The notes under the pieces: model-generated
What the model saw: only the letters and a program-made list of their open reading frames with translations
What the model was told of the DNA's origin: nothing
Databases searched by the model: none
Program-made: the position numbers and the translations under genes
Shown: one piece after another, positions 48,444 through 61,519 of the stretch
How positions within the stretch are numbered: position 1 is the stretch's first letter
Layout of the letters: each line of letters opens with the position of its first letter
Assembly (NCBI GenBank): GCA_028671895.1
Contig: CM053796.1
Location: 36,888,860 to 36,952,859, forward strand
DNA from: Oenanthe sinensis
Lineage: Eukaryota; Streptophyta; Magnoliopsida; Apiales; Apiaceae
DNA length: 64,000 bases
Reading direction: 5' to 3'

Positions 48444-48459
48444 ATGAAAGTATGATATA

Positions 48460-48555
48460 TGTGATTTTTGGAAGTAGCACACGACTTGGAGGGAGTCAAC
48501 TCAACAATGTGATTTTTGGAAGTAGCACACGACTTGGAGGGAGTCAACTCAACAA
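48460..48555 (-). promoter_or_regulatory. Perfect 48-bp tandem duplication with W-box cores in the TNL promoter
   Basis: Copies at 48460-48507 and 48508-48555 are identical. On the sense strand each has GAGTTGACTCCCTCC, i.e. a TTGACT W-box core recognised by WRKY factors, plus a CACACGAC-rich part. They lie just upstream of the TATA box. WRKY control of TNL expression is known in plants; here it is inferred from position. Confidence 0.65.
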
Positions 48556-48559
48556 CCAC

Positions 48560-49171
48560 CGCATAAGGTAGATTTTGTAAAATTTCAAAAGTTTGGATGT
48601 TTAATTTAGATTTTAATTAAAATTTGGGTGTATTATTTAAAATTTTAATATGATTTTTTTAATTTAATGGTATGTAATGAAATTTTAAAAAATTTAGGTG
48701 TTCAATTTAAAGTTGAAATAATTTTTAAAAGTTTAGGAGTATTTAATATGAATTGTAAAAAATTTAATGGTTTTAAAATTTTATTAATTTTGAAATTTTT
48801 TATAGAGTCTGTTAATTTTAAATGTATTTTAAAATTTTTGAATCTCAACTGAAAAATAGAAAAAATTAGTTGGGTTTTACTAACTTCACACTTGAATAGA
48901 AAATAATAAGATTACAATAAAATATGTGATAAAAATATCTATCGGTAGCAAAATTAAGTTAGAGTACTTTTTTATTCTTGTTTTAATATCAAAGTAGAGT
49001 AAAAGTGATTTCTTCCCCAAATTAGCTTATGCGAATGAGAGTTGAGAAGCTAACTAAATTTATATGTACTTTCAGAATAAACAACTGAGTTCTGAATTGA
49101 TAAAATGAAGGCAGAGAAAAATACATGAAACTGATTTGCTGTTTAACAACTAAGAGCCTGTTTAACAACTG
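48560..49171. other. Upstream flank of the TNL
   Basis: AT-rich, with iterations of TTTAAAATTT / AATTTAGG (48590-48840). No gene. Confidence 0.5.
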
Positions 49172-49542
49172 CAGGCAACGTTAACAGACTTCTGCAACCA
49201 CCAATGCCTAGAACTTCCAATGCTCTCAAGTTGCAAATGGTCTCTGGAAGAGTTTCAAGGTTCTCGTTATCACTTAATTTAAGCGCAACAAGCTTACTAA
49301 GACGTCCAATTGAAACTGGTATCTTTGAAACAGTGAGTTTCAACGCATTGAGCTCTTTTAGAGATTCAACATTCCCCAATTCTATAGGCAATGCTTCCAA
49401 GTTACTGCAGTAAGAAATATTTAGAACTTTCAATACTCTTAAACTGCAGATGGTGTGTGGGAGAGTTTTCAGGTAATTGTTATAACTTAGTATCAGCTCA
49501 ACAAGCATACTAAGATGCCTGATGGAATCCGGTAATCTTGAA
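49172..49542 (-). pseudogene. LRR fragment nearly identical to 27276-27645
   Basis: Reads SRLPDSIRHLSMLVELILSY through ALEVLGIGGCRSLLTLP. By eye only a handful of bases differ from the LRR exon at 27.3-27.6 kb. It has no flanking exons: on one side it joins a truncated gypsy gag at about 49543, on the other a short AT-rich filler (49140-49171). It is a recent copy, probably moved by recombination between retroelements. Confidence 0.85.
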
Positions 49543-49549
49543 TGGTTCA

Positions 49550-51229
49550 GCTTCTGCATATAGAGCGACCAAAGTGTGTGGTTCTTTCCCTTGCAAGTGC
49601 TTCCAGAAGTCGGTGCCTACTCTTAACCCAGCTATAAAGAAACTTTTCAAAGTATCATCAATGGCACCTCTGACACCGGTAGCCTCTGCATTGAATCTTT
49701 TGAAATAGGCTTGGAGTGTCTCATTATTTGCGAGAGTGGTAACAGGTGGAGCATACTTCACTGCGGCCTGAAATTGGGTTAGGAACAATAATTGCATTTG
49801 TTCCCAGGACATCACCACCCCGGCTCCTAGCTTTTGAAACCATATTTGGCATTATCCCGTAGGGTAGCTGCCAACAACCTACATCTAGCAAGGTCGGGAA
49901 CCTGATACACATCCATATCCGTATTGAATTTTCCAAAATACTCTACCGGATCAGAGTTTCCATGATAACGTAGGTCAGTTGTGCTTCGATATCCTATAGG
50001 GAGCGGCGCCTCCCTCACAGCAGTGGAGAAGGGAGAAGGCGCCTGGACCAACGTAGTTCGGTTGCCTTCCAGGTGGGCGAGGAGTTTTTTCAAATCTTCA
50101 ACATTGACATTGCCTACTCCTAGGATGTTTTGTATATTTTGAGGCTGGGGTTGCGCTGGACTAACGACAAGAGGAGGTAAGGGCGTGCTCTGTTGTGTGA
50201 TACTGGTAGGGGGTGCGCCCAGAGGGTTAGGGCGCGTCTGATTGTTCAGCGGCTGAGTTTGAACTGGTATCGTCGAGTCGAGGACGACATTAGGGGAATG
50301 AGTATCTTTTGGAGCAACGGTAGTATTCTGTGTCTGAGTAAGTAGAGGTGGAATGACAATATTGTTCTGATTCTGGTTAACTTGAGTCTCATCTTGGCGT
50401 GTACGACCTGGGGATTGACGCCGATCACCAGACACGCTATCAGAGCTGACTGAAACATCATGAGGTCCCCTTCTTCCCAAGGGCGCGCCCTCATCATGCT
50501 CCCCCATATAAGGGCGGCGACGATCATAAAAATTATTTTTCCCCTTATTCTTCCACCTCTAGGATTCATAAAATTACGCGGGGAGCGGCCACCTGGATAT
50601 ATTATCCTTAAAGGCATAGGATTAATTGGGCCATCACGATTGAAGCCGGCTCTCCCTCGGCCTCGACCTATCTGACTATTATTTCAACCTTGTTCACCCA
50701 TTCTGCTAACATTTCATCCTTGTTCATCCCTACCATCTCGCCTACGATTCCAACCTTGTCCACCTCTTCCAACGGCACCGTCTTGAGGACGGGCCCTCTC
50801 TAGCCTATTTCGCACAATGTCTCTCGGATTTTTAGAAATTACCTGAGCATTACGCCTTTCTGCAGAAGTCCTTCCTGACTGATTTGGATGAGGAATTCTC
50901 TGAGCTCCTCTTGCGAGCACAAGACGCATGTCTCCGTCCTCGCCCTGAAGTGGTTCATCATCAAACTCCAGCCTCCTGGGGGTTATCATGGTGAACCTTC
51001 TATCGGGATTGTCATCAATTTTTCCATGTCCTTCATTCGCGGGTTCCTTACCAGGACAACGCCCAAGAGTACGACGACCATCACCCGAGCTAACCATATT
51101 TTCAATGGTGTTGAGGCGACCATCAAAGCTTCGCACCGAGTCACCAATATTTTGCACGTTCTCATGGAGTCCCTTCACAGAGATACCGATAAGGTAGAGT
51201 TGTTCCATCACATCTGTGTTACTCATCAT
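49550..51229 (-). pseudogene. Gypsy gag, interrupted
   Basis: Starts near 51229 (MMSNTDVMEQLYLIGISVKG), continues in a second frame from 50507 with a Pro/Gln-rich middle and LRYHGNSDPVEYFGKFNTDM, then, after another frame change near 49830, WEQMQLLFLTQFQAAVKYAP and LQAYFKRFNAEATGV, the retrotransposon gag core. It ends at LYAEAEP next to the LRR fragment. At least two frameshifts. Confidence 0.8.
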
Positions 51230-51411
51230 AATTGGTGGTCATCCGCTCACAATACGGTCGACGTTTGCCAGCTCCGGGGAGTGGTCCGGAGCATGTTCTT
51301 CCTGATTGGCCGGATGTTCTTCGGCCTGAGCCCTATGATTTGTTTCCCGATCTTACTGGTGCGACATCTTTTCTCCTTAGATGTAAATTCCCCCTCCTTC
51401 TAGTGCCAATT

Positions 51412-52235
51412 TGTTGATGGAGAAATCTGGTAATCAACAAAGAACGAGATTCTTTACCGGAAAAAGATCTAACAAGGCTGAGTATCACCGGAGTGTGGTG
51501 GTTTGAGAGTAATTGGGGCTGAGATTGTAAGGTTTTGGAATCACTATTGCTTTGTTCGTCAGAAAAAATAGGTTTTCTCTCCAACGGCTGCTAGCTCTAG
51601 AAATTCTGATCCCCTAAAATGTGCCTACATACCTCTATTTATAGAGGATCAAGCCCACATAGTTCTTTGGCAGACTCCGAAGCCCAATAGAAGAGGTCGT
51701 CCTTATCCCCCACCTTATTCAACCCTAATTCGGAAATGGAAACCTAGTTGGAAGAGGTCTCCTCATTAAGGCTTGTTTGAACAGTCCAAAGCCCAGTATA
51801 AGATCCAAGGACTTCATGAATTCGACTCGGACTAGGAATCCATGAGGCCGAGCCGACTCACTACAGCTATCTCCTCAGAACCTTGACTAGAAGCCAACAC
51901 TAGATTCACCTCGAATGAAGGACGCGTCCTAAGCCCCCAGACGAGGACAACCCGCCTGAGTACAGGGAAAGGATCTTCCAAGCTGAGGTTAGCAGCATCC
52001 CAAAGCTCTCCGCCGAGGATAACTCGTGGAGTACAGAGCCATGGTCTTCTAAGAACAGCAACACAAATCTTCGATACAAAGTATCCTTCCAGGCCGAGTA
52101 CAAGTACATTAAAACATTACTACACGAATAGGACGAGTCCGAGTTTTCCGTAGTCGAGACCAGGACGCGTCCTCAATAGCACAGGACTAGGGCAAGCCCA
52201 AATGAAAATATCCAAGTAGAAATTTGGGCACAACA
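51412..52235 (-). repeat. LTR of the truncated gypsy element
   Basis: Short inverted ends TGTTG/CAACA. On its gag side is the primer site. The partner LTR is missing, so no target duplication can be tested. Confidence 0.7.
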
Positions 52236-52711
52236 GTAAGTAACTAAGTTACCGTGTTGTTTTTCCAAGAAAAAAAAAGCAAAAATTCTCATGTTTTATA
52301 GTGACTACAAAAATCTTAAAACTTTGAAATTTCATTTTCATTATATCCTATATAAAATAGGAAACTTTTGTAGGTATATATACACATATAAAAATATATT
52401 AAAAATTAAAATATTTAAAAACATAATAATATATTTAAATTAGGTAAGAGTTTCATTCCATTTTTTATATAATATATATATATAACAAAAATATTTTATT
52501 GTATTAGTATATGTCTATAAATAAGTAGAAGTATATATTAAAATAATTATATCATTGTTAATTAATATAATTAATAATAATATATTATTTTGACACTTAA
52601 TATTATATAAAATTAAAAATAAAAATTATAATATATGAAATAAATTATTATAAAATTATAATAAATATATATTTTAAATATTTAAAAAGTGACTCGTGCA
52701 TTGCACGCGAT
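52236..52711. other. AT-rich intergenic
   Basis: No gene or bounded element seen. Confidence 0.5.
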
Positions 52712-52714
52712 TTA

Positions 52715-53084
52715 GGCTCCGTTTGGAATTATTATTAAAAACTGTTGTACGGTGGAAAAAGTGTTGTTAAAGAAAATCAGATGACTATTTAATAATTTTT
52801 TCTAATTTATACATATTTTGAGATATAATATATAAAAATAATGTTTTTGAGAATGTTTGATTATGAAATTGGCTGTTACTTCTTCCAAAAGTTGAAAGCA
52901 ATTTTTTTTCCAAAATCATGTGAGACATGTTTTCTTCAACCGCACCTTTTAAACCAAAAACGTTTTTTAAGACAGTAATTTTTGAATTTTACCAAACACC
53001 ATCATGACATTTTCAACAAAAAATCACTAGTTTTTCAACAAAAAACTATTATAAATATCTGCAACAGTAATATCAAACGAGACC
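52715..53084. mobile_element. Tourist-like (PIF/Harbinger) MITE
   Basis: Ends GGCTCCGTTTGGAATTATTA and, inverted, GGTCTCGTTTGATATTACTG, flanked by TTA at 52712-52714 and 53085-53087, the target duplication of PIF/Harbinger elements. 370 bp, no coding. Confidence 0.7.
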
Positions 53085-53087
53085 TTA

Positions 53088-54975
53088 AGCTTCTATTAAA
53101 AGTTCATTAAACGAAACGTCCCACCTAGTTGAAAATGAAGCAGCAGAAGAGGATGGGGGTTGGGGGTTGAGAACTTGTTGAAGCCATTATTACACCAACT
53201 GGGATCCCAAGAAGATTACAAGCGTAATCAAACTAAGATGTAAAATATCGTATACTTGCATATGTAATTATTGGAAGATGGCGAAGACTTGTACAGAGTC
53301 TAACAGAATTGTATGGACAAAAAAGGAGCCGCGCTCGCTCAATATTGCATAGAGTCAAGTTGGTGTCATGTCCACTTTCGCTGAAATTATGTTTCGGGAA
53401 ATAATACTACTATTATTATTCTTGGGCGTTTGGTTTACCTCATAAAAGTATCTTCTAAAGTCAAATAAATTTTTGAAAATTAAAATTTTAAAATGTTTTT
53501 CACTTTTTCCCTATTTTTATAATATTCACATGATAACAAAATCATCCGAATAAATAATTTACTGCAAATGATTTTTGGAAAAAATATGGAATAAAGTTAA
53601 ATTATTTTTTGACAAATTAATAGAATTTTATGATTAAATTTTGTGGCGAGCCTATTATTTTATTTTGAACAAAATTGGCTATTTTTTAAAAGTAAATTGT
53701 ATTTTGATTGTATTCAATATTAATTTAATGCGGGGCGGTTGTTACTTGATTCACAAACTAAAAAAATCTAAAAGAAAAAAAATTGAATAGAGTATTATAC
53801 AAATATTATTTTTAATTAAATTAAAATACACTTAATTAAAAGATAATATAGAATAATATGATGGAGTTTTTAATAAAGTGTATGTATATTAAAATTCGAA
53901 TATATAAATAATTAATAAATGTGGTTAATTACATAATTGTTAAACTTTCTATATGTTAAAAGCCTACAAATTATTAAAACTTTTAGGGTTTTAATAAATC
54001 GAAATTATTATGGATATCCAGATTTCCAAATAACTAAAATTTCATATCCAAATACCGAATCAAATTATTTTCGGTTGAAAATCGAATCGAAAATTTTAAT
54101 TCGGTTCGGATTCCAAAATATCTAAAAAACCAAAATTTGTAAAAAGTATAAAAGTGGCATGATAAATATTGTCAAATAAAATGTTAGATTTTATAAATTA
54201 AATAATCATTTTAAGTCTGAATATAAAATTGTGTCTCTTAAATTTGATTAGGCATTAGAAGAAATAAAATAAGGAACCATGAATTTACCAAAATTATATT
54301 AAAATAAATAATAATTCAATGACCCCATTGAGTAAATCATGACTTTATGAAATGGGTTTTAAGGTTCCTAAAATTAACTTTAGATAAACCTCTAAAGTTA
54401 ACATTCATTATAATACAATATCAATATTATTTTTGTAATACAAATGGGCAGATTCTATTATTACAAAAATGTCATCTATTTTTTATACTTAAAACGCTGA
54501 TAACTTTAGGTAATAACTTTAGGTTCTTTTACCCTTATGAAATAATAAGATAATTCCACTCTTTATTATAAATTAATAAAATTAATAACAAAATCTAACT
54601 TTCCAATAAATCATAAAATGAGCATATAAGATAACTCCACTTTTTATGCTATAGTGAAATATAATTAATAACCCATTGATTCTATCTAAATGTGTACCAA
54701 GTTGACACATGATATATATGGGTTGAGAGTGACCGGTAGAGTTGTCGTCCTCAAGGTCGGAGTTTGGATTATCACCTATATCGAATTTATTATTGAACAT
54801 ATACTAATTAGTATTCTTAAACTTAATAAAAAAAAGCTGACATGATATATCATAATTTTAAAAAGGTATTTTAATTTAAAGTATGTACTTGTTTTTAATT
54901 GAAATCAAAATAATGAAAAGATTATGAGAGAACCCGACGATTATAAGAAAAAAGAGTTAAAATTATGTATATATT
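53088..54975. other. AT-rich intergenic
   Basis: No gene. Around 53995-54125 a patch with AATCGAATCG / TTCGGTTCGGA resembles the arrays of the hAT-like elements and may be a decayed end. Confidence 0.45.
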
Positions 54976-55204
54976 GGGGCCGTTTGGCCAAACTTAAATT
55001 CTGGAAATAAGGGCTTATTTCCAGAAAAAGTAGGGATGTATGTACTTTTTAGAAATAAGGCCTTATTTTCAGAAAAAAGTAAGTTCATATTTGATTTTAA
55101 AATTCTAAAACAAATATTTATCTTTAAAAAAAATATGAAAATATGTAAAAAATAAAAATAAAATAAACTACTTATTTTAAGTTTAAGGAACCCCAAACAC
55201 CCCC
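54976..55204. mobile_element. Short MITE
   Basis: Ends GGGGCCGTTTGGCCAAACTT and, inverted, GGGGGTGTTTGGGGTTCCTT. ATT on both sides (54973-54975, 55205-55207) may be the target duplication. 229 bp. PIF/Harbinger-like by the GTTTGG end. Confidence 0.6.
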
Positions 55205-55522
55205 ATTATATCCTATATATAATTGAAATAAGTGAGATAATATTATATGATCGTCAGGGTAAGGATGTAAATACCTAAATACTATTAATTATTTAATTAA
55301 TTGACTCAGGTTCGATTCTCTGTGAGTACAAAAGTTAATTTAATAATATTCTTAGATTTATTTGTTAATAAAAATGATTAAGATTAGATTATCAACCAAA
55401 TATTAATAATTAACTTAATATTATTTTAGAAGTAAATATATTAAAATTGAATAAATATATATATTTTCAAAATTTCAAAATTTTAATTATAAAATTATTA
55501 TTAAAAAGAAAACACATGCATC

Positions 55523-56503
55523 TAGGACTGTCAAACGGATAATCCGGATACGGATCTGTCTATATCCGAATCCGAATCCGAAAATCCGTATCTGTATCCG
55601 TATCCGAATCCGAAAATTTTTAAAAGTTAATATCCGAATCCGGATCCGACGGATACTATCCGGATACGGATAATATCCGGATCCGAATCCGATTTTTAAT
55701 AATTTTTTTAAATTTATATTAAAAATTCAAATAAAATTGCAAAAAAATATTAAAAATTTAATTTAATTTTTTTTTAATTGAGTTAAGAGTTAAAGGGATT
55801 TAAGGCTATTTTATTTTTTTAAAAATTAATTTTTATGTATCTTTTCAATCTAATTTTGTTATCTTAATAATATTAAACTCAAATGATATTTTTATATATG
55901 TCTATAATATTTTTACAATTATATAAAATTTGTATAAATATATTATTTAATGAATATATATATACACACACTACAAAACTAATAGAATAAATTTTAAATT
56001 GTATATATATATTAGTTATATGATATATTTGATACGATTTAAAATGTATAAAATACTATAAAAATATAAATTGATATATATTGAATATAGATTTTAAAGT
56101 ATAACCATGTATAGTGTATATATTAATTTATTAAATTAAAATAGACATTAGAGTTGAGCTAATTAAAAAATATAATTAAATCAAATTAAATGGGCTTATA
56201 ACTATAAGTGTATGTATAAAAATATATAAATGGACTTATAACTATAAATGAGTTTAAAAATATATAATTATATATTATATATATTAAAAAATATATTTAT
56301 ATATATTATATATAATTAATTTCGGATACGGATATTTTCGGATACAGATGTGTCTATATCCATATCCGTATCCGGAATTTTCGGATTCAGATACGGATAA
56401 TATCCGTTTTCTTCCGGATACGGATAATATCCGTTTTTTTCTGTATACGAATACAGATATTTCAGACGAATATCGGATTTTTCGGATTTTTTTGACAGCC
56501 CTA
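55523..56503. mobile_element. Non-autonomous hAT element with ATCCGAATCCG arrays
   Basis: A perfect 8-bp duplication CATGCATC lies at 55515-55522 and 56504-56511. Ends are TAGGACTGTCAAACGGATA and, inverted, TAGGGCTGTCAAAAAAATCC. Both subterminal zones are made of ATCCGAATCCG / CGGATACGGATA iterations (55540-55700, 56320-56490). 981 bp, no transposase. Confidence 0.9.
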
Positions 56504-56987
56504 CATGCATCGCATAAGATATAAACTAATACTATATACAATGTGTAACAAAGTGATATATCATAGTTTATCCCATAAATGAAATGAATACAGATAAACT
56601 AAACTATATTTGATAAAGATGTAATAAAAAAGATAAGAATTATATGTTGATATTGTTTATTTTATATAAATCACAATTATAATTAAAATGTATGTAAAAG
56701 AATATAATATATGTATATATATAATATTATTTAAATAAATTAATTCAAATTTATCAGATAATTTGGATAATCCAAAAATTCAAAATAAAAAATTGATATT
56801 CCAAATTAATATAATATGTATTTCAAATACCAAACCATATTTTCATCGGGTCGGTATTTAAATTAAATTATTTCAAATTTATCCATTCAATATACGGATA
56901 TCCGAACCGAATGCAATTACAAACCGAGTAAAATGTATTGATAACATAACGAGTGGCTCTTAACTTTAACTTTTGAAGACTTCAAAG

Positions 56988-57295
56988 TCTACGGTGATCC
57001 CCCACTCAGCCACTCTCATCGCGGGGAGTTAATGATTAAGGCTCCGGGTCGGACTGTCGGCACTACTTTTCAAATTTGTTTGTCTGTACTGTTCGAAAAA
57101 GTATCAAGAAATCAAAATTATTAGTTGCAACTTGCAAGTGCAACTAATACTCCTTGAATACAAAATTATTGGTATGTGAACTTTCATAAGCATAAATATA
57201 AGTTATCTTACTTAAAATATAGAATTATAAACTATAACTTCACTTATATTTATCTGTTTGTTACTTTTTTTCAGAAATAAACACTTATTTTATAG
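56988..57295. repeat. Repeat A, copy 1
   Basis: 308 bp starting TCTACGGTGATCCCCCACTC. Repeated almost unchanged at 57598-57906. A shorter diverged piece (CACTCTCATCGTGGGGAGTT...) occurs at 59326-59395. Its first 75 bp are GC-rich, unlike the rest. Confidence 0.85.
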
Positions 57296-57565
57296 TATTA
57301 TAATAAATTTTTAAAATAACTTTATATAATAGTTGACTTACATATTTTAATAAAAGAAAATTAATTTATCTATTTTAAATTTTATTATACTTTTATGATC
57401 ACTTTTTATTAAATAAACACATATTTAATGAATTATATATTTCTCACGCGAAAGACAAAATTTTATTTAATATTTTTTGTTTATATTTTATACAATTTTT
57501 ATAATCAATATAATTTAATATATAATAATTTATAGAATTATTTAATAAAATTGAAGACACACAAC
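57296..57565. repeat. Repeat B, copy 1
   Basis: 270 bp from TATTATAATAAATTTTTAAA to GAAGACACACAAC, nearly identical to 60428-60697. It lies between the two A copies. Confidence 0.85.
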
Positions 57566-57597
57566 TTGTAACAGCCCGCCTCTTTCGGACCGTTAAA

Positions 57598-57906
57598 TCT
57601 ACGGTGATCCCCCACTCAGCCACTCTCATCGCGGGGAGTTAATGATTAAGGCTCCGGGTCGGACTGTCGGACACTACTTTTCAAATTTGTTTGTCTGTAC
57701 TGTTCGAAAAAGTATCAAGAAATCAAAATTATTAGTTGCAACTTGCAAGTGCAACTAATACTCCTTGAATACAAAATTATTGGTATGTGAACTTTCATAA
57801 GCATAAATATAAGTTATCTTACTTAAAATATAGAATTATAAACTATAACTTCACTTATATTTATCCGTTTATTATTTTTTTTCAGAAATAAACACTTATT
57901 TTATAG
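57598..57906. repeat. Repeat A, copy 2
   Basis: Second copy of 56988-57295 with one extra base after GTCGGA and a few substitutions. Preceded by a 32-bp GC-richer spacer containing TAACAGCCCGCCTCTTTC. Confidence 0.85.
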
Positions 57907-59990
57907 AAATATTATAAAAATATATACTTTTTCATGGAAAATAAATAATTACTTTTGTAAAACGAAAAATGTCAAAAATCCATAAGTACTACTGTATTTT
58001 CTATAAAAAAAATTATAAATATGTATTCTCTTATGAAAATAAGTAATGGTGCGATCATCCCATTATACAATGATGATAAATAATTAAGATAATTTCACGG
58101 CAGATTAATAAATTGCTTTATAAATTACTCCTATTACCAAATTTTATTATTTAAATTTGTTTCTTTATAGATATTTCACAAATTTAAATTTTAGTTTCTA
58201 ATTAATAAATAACATTTAAATTACTCATGCTTTATAAACATATACAAGAAGAATGAATTATATGTTTTTTCACTAATATATCTTACCTGTATATCTAATA
58301 AATAAAATTTTATTTTAATTTTAGTTTAATACTTTATATAATTTGAATTGTAATTATCTTTCATTATTATGTATTTTAAAAGTATTTTATAATTTTTATT
58401 TAATTTTATTAATAAATATCCTCCTTACTTATATTTACTTTTGGTAAAAAGTTAAAATTATAATACTTTTCATATAAGAATAAATTTTTTAATATGCATA
58501 TATATTAAATTATATTTTATAATTAAATATTAGCTCATGGAAATCTTGCGGGCTATTTAGTCGAAATAAGTACAGTAACTAATAATTTAGGCTATTTAGA
58601 CCCTCTACTGCCGTTGTGATTCAAAAATTCAAATTTGGACCACTAATTGATCTAAATGTTGATCCAAATTTCTGATCAATTCTCTAAATGTTGATCCAAA
58701 TTTCTAATCAATTCTAGCGGCGTGATCCAAATTTTGATCCAAATTACCATTTACATATTATATTACATAAATACTATATTAAATTATTTAATCTTAAATT
58801 TAATGTTTAATTATTGTCGACTATTTATATTATATTTACTAAATTAATTTAATTAAATATATAAATTTTTTAATATACGTAAATAACTTAAAAATTTTAT
58901 ACTTAATTAACGACAAACTCACACATTTTATTATATAACATATAAAATATCGTTCATACATATTAATTTTCCGAATTAGTATATTCTATAAATTTTAATG
59001 TACTTTTATTTAAATTTTAATGAATGTTTTTCTCATTGTTATAAATTTTATTCTAAAAATTAAAATTTATTAACTATTAGTTACATACTATTATTAATTA
59101 AATAATTAAAAATTCATAAATCAATTTTAAATCAAGTAAATTAAAAATATAAAAATAACAAAATCATTATTTAAATAGTAATTTAAATAGCAAATGAACT
59201 GATCCATGAATCCAAATTTAGATCAGTACTATTCACATATCCAAATTTGAATCACCACTTGAATCATTGCGAGAGTTGGAGGAGAATTTGAGATAATATG
59301 TCCCAAATTTGGATAAAGTGATCATCCACTCTCATCGTGGGGAGTTGATGGTTAAGGCTCCGGACCGGACTGTCGAAGACTACTTTTCAAAAGAAAATCA
59401 AAAATAAAAGGTTTGGTTTTAACAAAAATTAGACACATATTTAATAATATTTTTAATTTATATATATTTTTAAATTAAAAAAATTATGAATTAGTAAAAT
59501 AATTAAGGTTCGATTTCTAGAGACTACAAGAATTAATTTAGTATTATTAATAAGTAAAGCAAAGGGAGTAAGTTCAATTCCTGCTAAATATAAGAAATAA
59601 TTTGATATAATTGTTAAAAAATAAAGAAATATAAATTTTCAAAAATACAAAAATTAGACTATAAAATAAAATATAGTAATATAAGTATTATATAAATAAT
59701 AAGAAAAAAAAATTGTACATTGGTTATATACTTGTGAGGAATCGGATCAACATAAATATATATTTAAATTCATTTTTTTGATCAGATCAGATTAAGATCG
59801 AAGTAAATGTCAGATATTTGAAAACTCAAATCATGTTTACTTCAATCATCAACCGGATCATGGTAATTGGATAGGATATTCAATCCAATTAAATTAACTA
59901 AAAATATTAAAACATGGGATTAACACTTTTAATAACTATAGGTTAAACATTAAACTAATATTATATTCCTTCCGGTCCCAAATTAATTAT
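57907..59990. other. AT-rich intergenic, possible decayed MITE at about 58597-59285
   Basis: CCTCTACTGCCGTTGTGATTCAA on the left and its imperfect inverse (CTCCAACTCTCGCAATGATTCAA on the other strand) on the right may be ends of an element with AAATTTGGATC-type iterations inside. No target duplication seen. No gene. Confidence 0.4.
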
Positions 59991-59993
59991 CTT

Positions 59994-60856
59994 GGCCTCG
60001 TTAGATTTGCAAACTTTCTAGTTACGACGTAACTAAAATCTCCTTGAAACTGGGTTACATGTTGTAGCTCCCACATAAATAAAAAGTATGTGTTTGGTTG
60101 ATTTTGAGTATGTAACTCATCTATTTTGTTGTTTAAATAAATAACATTTTTTTTACTTGTATAAATAAATAAATGTAATTATAAAATATTCAATATTAAA
60201 AAATAATTGTTTAATATATAAACTATAAATTACATGATTAATTATTTATATACAATAACAAAAATAATTCATTATAAAAATAAACAAATAAAATAAAAAC
60301 TATACAATATTAAATTGTTAGATAACATTTAAACTAAAAAAATATTGAGAATTTCAAAAATCAAAATGACCATTAAAAATGAGTCAATATATTAATATAA
60401 TCTTTCTCTATTTCAAATAAAAAATAATATTATAATAAATTTTTAAAGTAACTTTATATAATAGTTGACTTACATATTTTAATAAAAGAAAATTAATTTA
60501 TCTATTTTAAATTTTATTATACTTTTATGATCACTTTTTATTAAATAAACACATATTTAATGAATTATATATTTCTCACCCGAAAGACAAAATTTTATTT
60601 AATATTTTTTGTTTATATTTTGTACAATTTTTATAATCAATATAATTTAATATATAATAGTTTATAGAATTATTTAATAAAATTGAAGACACACAACTAT
60701 GTAACTCACAGTGATCACACTTGACCTAGGTAAGTGGGTTACGGTATTTTACCGTAACTACATATACCTGGGAAGTCTTGAGTTACTTAGTTAACACAAA
60801 ACCAAACACAGTTCCAGGAAAGTTAGAGTTACCGCGTTGGATTACATCACGAGGCC
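59994..60856. mobile_element. MITE-like element containing repeat B
   Basis: Ends GGCCTCGTTAGATTTGCAAA and, inverted, GGCCTCGTGATGTAATCCAA, with CTT on both sides (59991-59993, 60857-60859). GTAACT/AGTTAC iterations lie near both ends. Repeat B copy 2 (60428-60697) lies inside. Superfamily unclear. Confidence 0.5.
60428..60697. repeat. Repeat B, copy 2
   Basis: See 57296-57565. Only a few bases differ (for example CACGCG against CACCCG). Confidence 0.85.
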
Positions 60857-60859
60857 CTT

Positions 60860-61519
60860 ATTTATTTATTTGTGGTTAAATAAATCAAATTTTGACTGAA
60901 AATTATAAATTACGATAAATCAGCAATATAAATACATCAAAAATAAATATATTCAATTATAGGTTGTCGAATCCGATTAAACGTACTAATAAATAAAATG
61001 AGAAGTAATAATGTACAAAAGATAGATTCCGATTATTGATAATTATGGTAAGCTTCCAGAGGAGTCTTTACAAATGTTTCCTTTGTTCTAGGAGGGAATG
61101 ATTCTTAGCCATTTTCTTCCCCGGAACAGAGAAATCAAAGACCTGGAAAAATAGTACGTAGTGAGCAAAACAAATGATGGTTTCATTGCACTAAAAAAAT
61201 CAAATAATGTATTAAGTGATAGTAAATATATTGGTCAGTTAGGAATGGAAAATTATATTACGATAAACCAGCAACATAAATACATCAAAAGATCATTGTA
61301 ATCCAAACAAAAAACTTCAAACTTTGCTACACAATATAAATGTATAAACGATATAATTTTATTAGTGATGAATGAGTTTAACTTTGTAAACTAACGCATG
61401 ACATATATAGTATTTAGAAGATAGGGAAAAAGGCCCAAGTGAGACTTACTTGGAATACAAGTTTAGAATTATAGGAGGGCCCACTAGAGACCTCACACGA
61501 CAGAAATAAGTATACCATC
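60860..61519. other. Intergenic, 3' flank of the TNL remnant
   Basis: AT-rich, no gene recognised. Confidence 0.5.

Larger units (their letters stand above)
49543..52235 (-). mobile_element. Truncated Ty3/gypsy element: 5' LTR, primer site and gag
   Basis: An LTR of 824 bp (51412-52235; TGTTGATG...GCACAACA) is followed on the minus strand by a primer-site-like TTGGCACTAGAAGGAGGGG and a gag region down to 49543, where the element is cut off at the LRR fragment. No pol and no second LTR in the window. This GC-richer stretch stands out from the AT-rich surroundings. Confidence 0.8.

Noticed and set aside
55305..55330. GGTTCGATTCTC, like a tRNA T-arm or Pol III B box (also near 59508 and 59576)
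   Set aside because: No cloverleaf or A box at the right distance, and no CCA-side stem. At most a trace of a tRNA-derived SINE.
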